Source: Primulina eburnea (Eukaryota > Streptophyta > Magnoliopsida > Lamiales > Gesneriaceae). Taken from it: a DNA stretch of 64,000 nt. Shown in pieces: positions 47,145 to 57,881 of this stretch. The stretch covers positions 6,394,885 through 6,458,884 of the forward strand of contig NC_133102.1 of NCBI RefSeq assembly GCF_022965805.1, in the 5' to 3' direction. The position numbers and the translations under genes were made by a program. The notes beneath the pieces are model-generated. The model was not told the origin of the DNA. It did not search any database and saw nothing but the letters and a program-made list of their open reading frames with translations. Position 1 is the stretch's first letter. The number at the start of each line of letters is the position of its first letter.

Positions 47145-47530
47145 TTTGATAACTATCGCTAATTTGAAAATTGCGATGGTTTCGTTTAAAACCGTCGCTA
47201 TATAGCGATAGTTTTAAATTTAACAACGGTTTAAACGAAACCGTCGCTAATTTAAGAATTGTAAAATCGTTGCTAAATTTAACGACGGTTCTGCTAAAAT
47301 TGTCGATTAAATTGTCCAAAAACGTGCTAATTGACAATGGTGATTGTCCAAAAAAACATGCTAACAGACAATGATTTATAGAACCGTTGTCTTTGACCCT
47401 AAAAAACGTTCAAAGATAACGGTTTTTTTGATCCCAAAAAGACTACGGTCTTTGGTTTTAAAAAACGCTATACAACAACGGTTTTAATGATAACCGTTGT
47501 TAAAAAGTAAAAGAGAAATTTCTTGAAGTG
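47145..47530 (-). mobile_element. CACTA (En/Spm) element terminus
   Basis: The right edge, read inward on the minus strand, is CACTTCAAGAAATTTCTC, one base from the canonical CACTACAAGAAA terminus. Next to it lie many subterminal repeats in both orientations (AAACCGTCGCTA, ACAACGGTTT, AACGACGGTT), characteristic of CACTA transposase-binding regions. No matching left end was found, so this is a deletion derivative or a truncated end. Confidence 0.7.
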
Positions 47531-49059
47531 CAATCATATTGAGTTGCAGAACATATAAATAAATATTTTAGAATTGCAACGGAGAGTTTGTTTTTTCATG
47601 AATATAAATATCATTATCAATCAATAAAACTATCAAAACACACATTTTCATTTGAATAACTGAAGTAATGCAGCCCAACGTGGAAACGATCCATCCAAGA
47701 GACACATTGATACAAACTAAACATCAAAAGTTGGTTCAGACGCCGCCTGGAATTTCCGGGCATAAATCGTATGGAGGGAGCACCCAAAACGGACGTCCCT
47801 GCATTATGCCTTCCGTCTGGAGTCATCCAGACAAATTCAGGCAGTGACAAATTGATAAAAGAATCAGATAAAATAATATTTCATTTGTCCCTTAATATAT
47901 AATATAAGTAAATCGTTGGAAAAAAAGTTTCCTTCTTTTATTATCATTTTTTCTCCATTCGTCCCAAATATGCAGATCACCAGATATAGAGAGTTAAGTA
48001 TAACTTTAGGATAATCAAAAAGGAAATTAAAATGAAGTTATATAATTAGAATGTAAAGAGTATTATATAAATAAAATGTATTATATTGTAGTTTTTATAT
48101 TTGTGACGGAAAATATTGAAACCCGACTAATCAAAAACAAAAAAAGTAACAATGAATGTTGCAAAAAGTGCATTAAAAGAGGGTGATGACTTTATAGAGT
48201 TGTAGAGCAAAGTTGTCTGCCACTGTTGGTAGAGGCCCTCCCCCCTATTCATTCTTGCTATTTATTTCCAGTGCTTCAAATTATTTATTATCATGATTTT
48301 ATCTCTTCTTTTAAGAAAAGAGCCACTCACATTCTCGTCTGCAAAGGAATTAGGAACTGTTGAGGAATATTGGCCCATTACATGTCACTCTCGTTTCCCA
48401 ACAATATTAGAGACCACACACTCACCAATTTTATTTATTCAGTTTTATTTTCAGTGCAAACACATTAATTACTGAGGTTGAGATTTTGAAATTTATTCGT
48501 CTTAGATTTGAGTCTTGTTGATTGTAAGTAATTTTCTTAATTTATTTATGCAGATTTAGTTGTTTTTTTTTGTCGAGATAACCAAGTAACGGGTCGATAT
48601 TTAAATCTAGTCAATAATGCGGAAAATTATATTACGTATGTGTAGTTCAGAGCACTATTATAGTTGTACTGAAAAAAAGTTGGTTGGTTGGCATGAATGA
48701 TAGTTACCATTTCAACTCCATAATTAATCCACACAGAAACAGTAACAATTACATTTATTGGAACTTGACTTTAATTTGTTTGTTTAAATGAGTCTTACGT
48801 TCAAACTCAAAAAAAGAAATTAGTATTTTTCGGTTACAATTTCTACATTTATTAATATTTGTTCTTATTATTTACTAATATTCCATTAAGTATGTCTGGA
48901 AAAGCGTGCAAATATTTTTTTAATGAATTAAACATGCATAAAATAAGAGGTTTGCTTTAAAATCTTATTTTTTCAATGATTTTTTTTAAATCTGTGTGAA
49001 ACACAAACAACTCAATATATTTTTTTGACGGTGGGAGTAAGTTCTAATTATAAATGAAG
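47531..49059. other. Intergenic DNA; small GC-richer segment at 47617-47850
   Basis: A 77-codon minus-strand frame at 47617-47850 is locally GC-richer than its surroundings and lies next to the CACTA end. It could be a captured gene fragment. I do not recognise it and make no gene call. The rest is AT-rich with nothing visible. Confidence 0.35.
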
Positions 49060-49240
49060 ACAAAAATTTGTGTGAGACGGTTTTATGAGTCGTATTTTGT
49101 GAGACGAGTATGTTATTTGGTCATCCATGAAAAAATATTATTTTTGTGCTAAGATCATTATTTTTTATTCTGAAAATCGGTAGAGTTGACTCGTTTAACA
49201 AATAAAGATTCGTGTGACCCTCTCACAATACAGCTACTCA
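49060..49240. mobile_element. GAGACGGTCTC MITE copy
   Basis: It runs from GACAAAAATTTGTGTGAGAC to GTGTGACCCTCTCACAATAC; diverged, internal part recognisable. Confidence 0.7.
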
Positions 49241-49790
49241 TATATCCAATCCACTTCATATGCGTTACCACTATATTCGTGCTTTCCACGAATCTAATCT
49301 AGATTTTTTTTATGATATAAACAATTTTTTTTGAAAAAAATTGATACAAGTGTTTGTACTGGTTCATCATTTTATTTTTGAAAAAGAAATTTTATACTGG
49401 TCAGATTCAGGAAAAGTTCATGGCGGTTTGCTGTCAATTGGTCAGATTTTTTTTTTCTAAAAAAGAATTAATATTATATGATAGACAACCCATATCTTCT
49501 TTACAATTTTCAAGAGAATGAACATTAGGCAAAAGCTTTTTCTTTAAAAAAAAAAACATTGGGAAAAGCTCGAGATTATAAATTATGATTACTTTAGTGA
49601 TATTGGAGGACAAGGACTCGATCTAATTGGTATTATTTTCTTAAAAAATAAATGTTGAGATTTTATTCTTTTGAGATTCTATTTAATGACCCATGCTTCC
49701 AACCAAGTCAAGAAACTTTACTTTATAGTTTATACCAAATGTTATGTATTAACGCATAACAAAATTTTCATTTATAAAAAGTATATAACC

Positions 49791-49795
<5 letters not shown>

Positions 49796-49870
<75 letters not shown>
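49796..49870. repeat. (TA)n microsatellite
   Basis: A TA run of about 75 bp with one AATA break. Confidence 0.9.
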
Positions 49871-49872
<2 letters not shown>

Positions 49873-50756
49873 CAGACATGACTACACCATCCTTTTTACG
49901 TTAGGGATGCTTTTTTAGGGTTTGCATGGGGAATCTCGATCGTTTTGTTCAAGCGGAGAAGTGGCGCCTTCGTCGAATCATCCTAGCAAAATAAATAAAA
50001 ATAAACATAATTTTTTTTCGAGTTCCTCATTCCGAAGGAAATGACTGTGTATATTACCTTAAGTTCACTATCTCGATGGTTACACGATTCAACGAATTTG
50101 CCATGCAATTAATATATACACTATATCCAACATATTCTTCATGATCTTCGGGTGATCTGGTCGGTTAGGGACCAATATATTTAAGCCCAATAAACCCCGA
50201 CCAGGCCCAACTTCAATGATTGCCTCCAAGTGAGAGGGCATAAGGTGGTAGCTCGAGATAACCCCAAGAGGTCCAAAGTTCAAGAGAAATGACGAATTAC
50301 ATACAAGACAAGAACATCACAGCTCGAATATCGGGTCCAAAGTTGGAGAAAAGGTAAATTCTATACAAGAAGGCAAGAAATCACAGATCGGAGTCGCCGT
50401 AAGAGGTAACACTTCAGTCATCAATCATCAGTAAGAATAACTAGTGATTCTTGAAAAAAAAAATTGTCTAGGATTTTCAGGTCAGCCAAACCTTAGAGTA
50501 AGGAGGGCGATCTCCTAATAGGGGACAATTAATGAATATTCGTCCTTGTGCAGGGGTGTCTCTTAGGGTAGTAGGCTTACTTGAATGAAGGGGGTTCGGT
50601 TCTTGATCGAGGGTGTTGACCCGTCTTTCCAGAATTAGTATCATGCACTACCTAGAAACACTAAGTTTGTTTTATTGTTTAGAATGGACATATCTATTAT
50701 CTTGTATATATTTTGACTATGTATTTTTTTTATATTTGACATGAGTGTAACAGGAT
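49871..50756. other. Intergenic DNA, possible old LTR remnant
   Basis: 50080-50640 has moderately higher GC and repeated GGTCCAAAGTT phrases, suggestive of a decayed retrotransposon, without ends or frames. Confidence 0.35.
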
Positions 50757-51096
50757 ATTAGTTGTCTCACATTGGTTAGACAAAATCCATTAGAGTTGCA
50801 TATATGAATTTAGACAATCCTCGAACTAGCTTTTGGAGTTGAATTAGGCTAAGTTTCAATATTAACATTGTGTCAGAACTCGGGTTCCACAGTTATGTGT
50901 TGGACTGCCCAGCGTTGGGCTACCCGTTCTGTCCATAATTAGGTCATTTGTAAACTTCACGCTCCAGATGTTCATTCATAGGTGTGAGTGAGTATGTTGG
51001 TAAAATATCTGAGAGTTGCATATATAGACTTGGACAATCTTCCCTTCTCAATCTAGCTTTTTGGGATTTAATTAGATTCAAGTTCCAATCTTAAGA
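50757..51096 (+). mobile_element. Degenerate TRIM-like element
   Basis: Two related direct segments, about 50757-50867 and 50995-51096, share GAGTTGCATATAT, ACTTGGACAATC-type and CAAGTTCCAATCTTAA-type sequence. After the first comes TTGTGTCAGAACTCGGGTTC, a decayed initiator-Met primer-binding site. The interior is about 125 bp and non-coding. The same LTR family appears at 57137. Confidence 0.55.
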
Positions 51097-52240
51097 TATT
51101 GAACCATATTTTTCCCCGAGTATCACATCCAATGATTGTAAAGATATCACATGTATTTTTCATATTGCTAAACGCATTGCATGATTGCATTAAATGAAAA
51201 AAATGACGTGGTCTCATTTGTAGCCATTGAATCAAAACATTATACACCAATGACATGAATTATGATGCCCTTTCGATTTTCAATAAAATAATGACAAATC
51301 ATACATATTCACCTTTTGACTGTAAAATGCTGTTGCCTTTGAACAAAAAGCTACTCACCAAAATTATTTTCTTTGGACAATTAATCCAAGGTCCAAGTTG
51401 TCTGGTTTGGACCAAAGAATTTAGTGATCTCTCTGGCCCAAAAATAAAAGGAAGGGACCAAAGAAACTGTGAGCAAGTAAATACAGGTTCCAGTCATGAT
51501 TCGAGATCCTCCACCCTCGATTATAATAATACAAAATTTTTTATAAGATTGTGAATTTTGTAATATGTATCTTTTACTAGACCCAAAATTTTATTTTTAT
51601 GTAAAAAATATTATTTTCACTTAATATATAAATTAGATTGACTCGTCTCACATATATAGATCCTTCGTGAAATCCTCTCACATAAAACTTATTCAATAAT
51701 AATAATAATAATAATAAAACATTTCTAATTAAAATATTAATTATCTATCATAATATAAAGTTGAATAGAAAATATTACTAAATTTAGTTAGTAAAAATAT
51801 ATTTAAATATATCACTTTTTTACCTATAAATAATAATGGGATGATTTTTTAATTTTAAATTCAAAAAATATTTATGTCTGGATAATTTTTATTTTAAATT
51901 TAAATATTTAAGTAAAAAAATTTAAATATCATGAAAAAAAATCTTACTAAGTGATTGCTTCAATTTAATAAAAATTAACATATACCTTAAAAATTTATGC
52001 TAAATTAAGTTTATTAATTATTTGATATATCCTCTTTTTATTATATAATTGATTTAAAAAGCTTTAATTAAATGAAGATGTTTTAGCAAAATTAATTTTA
52101 TTTTGATGCGTTTTTTGGGTATAAGATATTATAAATACTTTTTTCAAAAATATTATTAATATATTTTTTTACATGAGTACTTAAATAAAACTATATATAC
52201 ACATTGCTTCCAACATAGAAAAAAAAAAAGAAAAAGAAAA
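51097..52240. other. Gene-free AT-rich DNA
   Basis: No gene. A decayed MITE fragment lies near 51640-51690 (GACTCGTCTCACATATATAG). The frame at 51255-51554 is unrecognised. Confidence 0.5.
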
Positions 52241-52269
52241 ACCGTATATATATATATATATATATATAT

Positions 52270-52703
52270 GGCAAAACTTTGTGTGAGACGGATCTCTTAT
52301 TTAGGTTATCCATGAAAAAGTATAATTTTTTGAGTGAGTCTTATGTGAGACCGTCTCACGGATCTTAATCTGTGAGACGGGTCAATCCTACTCATATTTA
52401 CAATCAAATGTAATACTCTTAGCATAAAAAGTAATACTTATTCATGGATGACCCAAATAAAAGATTCGTCTCACAAATACGACCCGTGAGACCGTCTCAC
52501 ACAAGTTTTTGTCTAATTTTTTATGCTAATAGTATATTTTTTATTATGAATATGAGTAGGGTTGACCCGTCTCACAGATTAATATCCGTGAGACGGTCTA
52601 ACATAAGACCCACTATATATATTTACTTTTTTATGAATAACCCAAATAAGAGATCTGTCTCACAAATTCGACACGTAAGACCGTTGCACAAAATTTTTTG
52701 CCA
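52270..52703. mobile_element. Nested GAGACGGTCTC MITE copies
   Basis: At least two copies are interleaved. An outer copy starts GCAAAACTTTGTGTGAGACG and is interrupted near 52330 by AGTGAGTCTTATGTGAGACC..., and the outer sequence resumes about 52510. This is a self-insertion nest. A (TA)n run (52243-52269) precedes it. Confidence 0.7.
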
Positions 52704-53976
52704 TATATTTACACACTAAAAAAGCGCAAAAAAAAAAAAAAAGTACGTTGAAAACCCTAAAATCACAATTTTGTCCTCTCTCTTTCCTTTATCCAAAGCT
52801 CGTTCCTTTGAAACTTCAATCCATAACAAAAAGCAATCAGAGATAAAAATTCTCGAGTAATCTGATTTTCAATCTTACGCGGTGAAATATTTTATCGTGT
52901 ACATCAGTAAGCGACACAAATCTCTGTGTTTATTGTAAGAATTTTTTCGATTATCTATCGTAATTATGCATTATGTATCTCTGTGTGAATATTGAAATGC
53001 CCCGAAGATATGTTGTATTATTATATCTCCGGTCTATGATCTCTTGGAGGAGTTTCTTGGCTAATTATTTGGATGGTGAATTTATCGATAATTTGTGGTT
53101 TGAATACCTAGGGTTATTTGTTTTCAAGCCATCTTCACGAGTATTGTTTTAGCTTCATGTGTTCTATCTTATATGCCTGCTGTGGTTATGTTTTGATTGA
53201 AATATATTATTCTATATATGTCAAATCGTAATTTTGAGCACAATATAAAGTTTAATGTGAAATAAAAATAAAGAATTTGATCAGCATAGGCTAAGGTTGT
53301 GTTTTCTGTCATCAGATTTATTGCTTGTAAGTCATGATATTTTTGGAGAATCGATCACGTGCCAAAACTGGTGGATTTTTTTCCAGGTTTATGGTTCTTC
53401 GTGTAAATATGAATTCAGTGGGAACTGCTTATGTGCATATGGTGTAGAAGATGGCACTGGGGACTCATCGGTTGCAAGTGATCATGAATGTCCACTTTAG
53501 CATTGAGTGCTGACTGCTTCCAAATTTTAAACATTTATATTTTCACTCCAAAACTTAGAAAATGCTGATGGGGCAGAGTGATTATTATCTTAATGAATAT
53601 GATGGATTATTAGAATGTACCTGCTTTTTTTCCCTTTCTTTTTTTTTTCTTGAAAAGATATTCACAATTGATATTTTCAATGTCAATCTTGATTTTGTTC
53701 AGAGCTGCTCTTATTCTTCTTTCCCCTCCGTGCCTTCATCATGCAGCAGAGGGAGCAAGTTAAAGCGTAGTGTGCCATCATCCTTTCCTGTTGGACGAAA
53801 GACAAATTAATCTCTTTGAAATGTAGATCTTGTTTAAGGTAAGATCTTTGCATTTATAGTTCAAAGTTTATGTTTGTGTATCTTTTTAAGAATTTTTTTG
53901 CCTTTATTCGTATATGCAAACTAGAATTTCTATCCTTGGGGATAGTTTTCACATGCTACGCTCCTATAAAGTAGGT

Positions 53977-54262
53977 CCTATAATGACCCGACACCACTCT
54001 CCCGCGATCGTTACTCATAGGACTTCTCCAGCCAGGCACTAGAGCTTTTACCTTCCCAGGATTCGAACCCAAGATCTCCTGGACATATAGGTCTTGGCAA
54101 AACAATCCTGGTACCAATTGAGCTCAATTGGTACTAGGATTGCTTATATAGGTTTTGGGTTCGAATCCTGAGAAGGTAAAAGCTCCAGTGCCTGGGCTGA
54201 AGAAGTCATATGAGTAATGATCGCGGGATGATCATGGGAGAGTGGTGTCGGGTCATTACAGG
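53977..54262. mobile_element. Inverted dimer of a tRNA-derived SINE-like unit
   Basis: Two units of about 140 bp face each other head to head (53977-54122 and 54123-54262), meeting in a perfect 24-bp palindrome at 54111-54134. Each has an A-box-like GCTCAATTGGTAC and a B-box GGTTCGAATCC (pol III type), and ends with GGGTCATTA(C/T)A(G)G. The arms are closely similar along their whole length, so the locus can fold into a strong hairpin. Confidence 0.7.
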
Positions 54263-54692
54263 TCTTCTATGTTGAATTGCCAAATCATTTTGCATTGAAT
54301 TCAATGGTGTCTTCTATCTAGGGCCGTTTTCTTTTTTTGGGATGATGTATCAATGGTGTCAGATTGTAAGTTTTTCGTAGATTTATACATAGTTTAATTT
54401 GTTTTTATTGCATGTTATTTAGAAATTAAATTATATATATTACATGTTTGTTATTAAAATATTATATAATTTAAATGTTCAATTAATTGTAAACATTAAA
54501 ATTATTAAATCTGCCATCTTATGCTGAATGAGAACTAAATAGTTCATATATTAATTTTTTTAATTAATGAGTACATGATAGGGTTTGGGGTTTAGGATAT
54601 ATTTGTGATTGAATTGTAATTTGGATAAAATATATTTTATTTTGTGCATATAATTACTGAATCGTTTGCATACATAGATTTTGTACGTATAT

Positions 54693-55255
54693 ATGGCAGA
54701 GCAGCAGCACAGATCACCTACGGATGATGGTCGTACTCCGATATGGGTCGCAGATGGCATGTAAGTTATAAAATTGATTTTTGTTTATTTAGTCTCTTTT
54801 TTTGGTAAAAAAATTTATATAATTGTCGTCGCTAATGGTAAAAATTTCGATAACAGATTTCAGCCGGATCACAATAAGGTTATCCGGTTTATTACTGCTC
54901 AGTTTTCGTTACAGACATGCGACGAAGGTTATTCATGGAAGCAAGTTACTGCAGACCAGCGACAGTGTTATTGGGAGGAGTTCATTGTAAGTTTTGGTGT
55001 ATAGATTTTTATTGTAACTGCTTAACATTCTGATTTATGATTTTAAAATTAATTTTATGTCATAGTAACAATAAATGTCATTACTGTTGTCTTGCATTTT
55101 ATTGACAGAAAAAATATAAATGGCTAGATCATCTCGACGATACCATCATACAACTATGGTACAAGAACATAGCTACACAGTATCTTTTGTTCTAAACCAG
55201 CAAGAAAAAGGGGAAACCAATTGGCTTGTTATTACAACTTAGAGGATCACAATGC
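54693..55255 (+). pseudogene. Decayed plant transposase fragment (Ptta/En-Spm, transposase_24-like)
   Basis: Three exon-like blocks with GT-AG borders and matching phase: 54693-54760, 54857-54986 and 55109-55255. The pieces read MAEQQHRSP, then WKQVTADQRQCYWEEF, then KKYKWLDHLDDTI and LWYKNIATQYLLF. This spacing (Trp, Tyr-Trp, Phe, then a Lys/Trp run) resembles the transposase_24 region of plant CACTA-type proteins. A stop at 55193 interrupts it, and conserved-looking TSKKKGKP follows in the same frame. Identification is by pattern only. Confidence 0.45.
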
Positions 55256-55659
55256 TTACCAGGAGAATAAATTCATCAACATGTAATTGTTTTTATGCCT
55301 TATTCTTATTTTACGATTGTGTTTATCGAATCATTTTTGGAATGTATGTTTTCATGGCATCTCTGCGTGTCTTTAATGGCAATAACTTCAAATGACATAA
55401 AGTTCTATGTGCTGAATGACTTGTAAGCCTGCAAAACACAATCTTTTACATGATGGTTCTTAGGGGAATTCTGTACCTTTGTGACAATTTTCTATGATTT
55501 ATAAATTCGTTTTTTTTCTCCTAGTTGCATACCAAGACTCTTTCTGATCCCACTTTACTATTTGAACTGATCGAATAGCTTGTTTGCAGTGTAGGAGCTT
55601 CCCTTGCCCTTGGACCTAAGTCAATTTTTTTTAAAATATTAGCTTTTAAAGGTAGCAGC

Positions 55660-56880
55660 AGACATGATGGTTCTGGCAGCAGGAACAATGGGTCAAATTC
55701 CCTTGAAAATTCTGCTAAAGTTTCTTATCGGCAACACGAGAGTAAAGAATCCTTGGTGGAATCCTCCAAGGTAAGGTACAGAATGCTGTACCTGCTTCAT
55801 ACTCATTACCGGATGAGACTACAACCACGTCGCAGGCTATACAAAATTTGTTCAAGAACTGGTTGATATTACTGCGATTGCCATCACAAACCCAACCAGT
55901 GGAAGAAGTTGTCGACGAACCTTCTTCAAGTCAACAATAGAACTGCCAGACACTAAACAAAAGCGAGAAAGAGGTGAAGTTTTGAAGGCTGTTTGGTACT
56001 ACTTTATGGGTTTGGATGCAACAATAAAAATACCATTGTTGATATTGTAAGCATTTTGCAACTCAGTTCTGTCTGTTCCTTGCTCTCTCTTCAACTCTTT
56101 TTGATTGAGCTTGGTTATATGCATGTTTGATTTTATTTTCACTGCATCATTTGGTGCTTGCAATTATTATATGTTTCTGGTTTCATCTTCTGTGTTGATT
56201 GATTTTTGTCCTTCTGTGCGCATCTACGCGCTTGCTACTTGTTTAAGGATTGTGATTATTAATATTTTTTGTCCATATTTAGACTGTACTTGTTTTTTCG
56301 GGAATTCATGAAGTAAATAAATGATACCAGTGTTGTTGCTTAACGGTCAAAACGAGAGTAAAAGATTTTCTATCTGTATTAGTGGTCTCTTCCAAATTTC
56401 ACTCAATTTGATGGCTTAACTCTGCTTCTTTTATGCAGCACTCCGTTGTACCTCGCAGTTAACTTAATCTATGGATCAGAAGTGTCGAAGGAATTGACTC
56501 AACTATGGTTTCTTGGACCAATAATTGTCGCTCTCTACATTAAGATATTTCAGGCAATTTGTGGTCTTTGTGTATTCATCTTTAAGCAGACAGTTAAGGT
56601 ACTAAAAAATCTGCATGCATTCTCCTTACTGGCATATGATTACATATTATCTGGGAAGCTTATAGAAGCCATACAAACTCGTATACGGAAACCTATGGCG
56701 GATATTAAAAACCTGAACTTACAATGAAGAAAGTAGGAGATTTTAAGGACTTTCGAGGCTGGTTAGTGGAGAGATGTCTCGATTTTATCTGAGTTAGTAT
56801 GGCCATACTACTACAGAACAATCAGGTTTTTGAAGAGGGTTGATTTAATATAACGAGGCTTTTCTTTAAAGAAACTTAGT
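55660..56880 (+). pseudogene. Decayed gene for a conserved plant membrane protein, C-terminal part
   Basis: Blocks of coding-like sequence in changing frames: a Ser-rich linker (55660-55770), then ETTTTSQAIQNLFKNWL, a charged KQKRERGEVLKAVWYYFMGL stretch, and after a good intron (donor near 56048, acceptor 56440) TPLYLAVNLIYGSEVSKELT, WFLGPIIVALYIKIF and FKQTVKVLKNL. These are two or three hydrophobic segments, as in a plant multi-pass protein of unknown function that I recall but cannot name safely. At least four frame breaks are visible: a tandem AGGTA duplication at 55769-55778, one near 55935, one near 56725 and one near 56785, after which WPYYYRTIRFLKRVDLI matches the expected C-terminus. 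Upstream exons may lie in 52740-53810 but are not clear. Confidence 0.55.
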
Positions 56881-57136
56881 TAAAAGGCGCTGAGGAATAG
56901 AGATCACCTTTTATGTTTCTTTTTCGGCTTTGTTCGTTTCTGGTAAATCGCTGAACCCTTTTTGGATTGGGGTCATTCCCTTGAGCAATAGGATTGCAAC
57001 CAGAAAGATGTGCACAAGGGTGGCCGATTATTTATTCGGGTAGTCTCCATTTAGTTTCTGTTCTCATATCCGTTTATGCAAAATCTTGTTTCTGTAGATA
57101 GAATATAACCCGGATTGTATTACATCGAATATGTAT

Positions 57137-57253
57137 TGTTAATTATCTCACATCGGTTGGATAAATAAATAGGAGTTGCATATATGGACTTGAACAATCC
57201 TTCCCTTGAGCTAGCTTTTGGGGTTGAGTTAGGTCCAAGTTCCAATCTTAACA
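57137..57253 (+). mobile_element. Solo-type LTR with primer-binding site, truncated by a SINE-like insertion
   Basis: It starts TGTTAATTATCTCACATCGG and ends CAATCTTAACA, directly followed by TGATATCAGAGCTC, close to the initiator-Met primer-binding site. It is the same LTR family as at 50757-51096. The interior is cut off at about 57288, where SINE-like sequence begins. Confidence 0.6.
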
Positions 57254-57287
57254 TGATATCAGAGCTCAGGTTCCACGTTATGTGTTG

Positions 57288-57649
57288 TGTAACGACCCAT
57301 TACAGGCCCAGTGGACCGCCCATACGGCCCACTGCCCCGATCGACCCAAGGCTATCCCGATCTTGGGGTCCCTCTATGGGGCCTTGTTCCTCACGGGCTT
57401 TCCATAGGCGTCGTACGGGTTACTCATAGAACTCTTAAGCCCATGAACTTAAGTTTGTGCCTCCCCAGGATCGAACCTAAGACCACATGGATATATAGGT
57501 ACTTAGCACAATCCTGGTACCAATTGAGCTAGTGGAAAGCCCGTGAGGGACAAGGCCCCATAGAGGGACCCCAAGATCGGGATAGCCTTGGGTCGATCGG
57601 GGCAGTGGGCCGTATGGGCGGTCCACTGGGCCTGTAATGGGTCGTTACA
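57288..57649. mobile_element. SINE-like unit with an inverted copy of its tail
   Basis: 57288-57532 is a minus-oriented SINE-like unit: tail TGTAACGACCC, B-box complement CCAGGATCGAACC near 57467, A-box complement CCAATTGAGCTA near 57520. 57533-57649 is an almost perfect inverted copy of the first 117 bp (GGAAAGCCCGTGAGG ... GGGTCGTTACA). The GC-rich arms (CCCGATCTTGGGG, CGATCGACCC) would form a very stable stem. Confidence 0.65.
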
Positions 57650-57667
57650 ATAAAAGGCGCCTTTTAT

Positions 57668-57876
57668 TGTAACGACCCAAGGCTATCCCGATCTTGGGCT
57701 CTGCTCTATGGGCCTTAGCCCCTCTGGAACTCTTCCCTCACGGGCTTTCCATAGGCATCGTTACTCATAGGACTCTCCACACCAGGTTGGTGGAGTGATA
57801 CCTCCCCAAGTCTCGAACCCATGACCTCCTGGCTTAAGTACATTGTTCAAAGAGACTTGGTACCAATTGAGCTAGT
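57668..57876 (-). mobile_element. Second SINE-like unit, minus orientation
   Basis: It starts TGTAACGACCCAAGGC and continues with CATAGGACTCTCCACACC, the B-box complement AGTCTCGAACCC and the A-box complement ACCAATTGAGCTAG. Its far end touches the 3' LTR of the gypsy element. A small palindrome, AAAGGCGCCTTT, separates it from the previous unit. Confidence 0.6.
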
Positions 57877-57881
57877 CTAAA

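Noticed and set aside
53297..53810. Possible exons upstream of the membrane-protein pseudogene
   Set aside because: An acceptor-like site precedes VYGSSCKYEF, but I could not connect frames or recognise the protein, so it is only mentioned.
54110..54180. tRNA gene (A- and B-box present)
   Set aside because: No cloverleaf can be completed (no acceptor stem or anticodon arm). The unit is longer and repeated, so it is better explained as tRNA-derived SINE.
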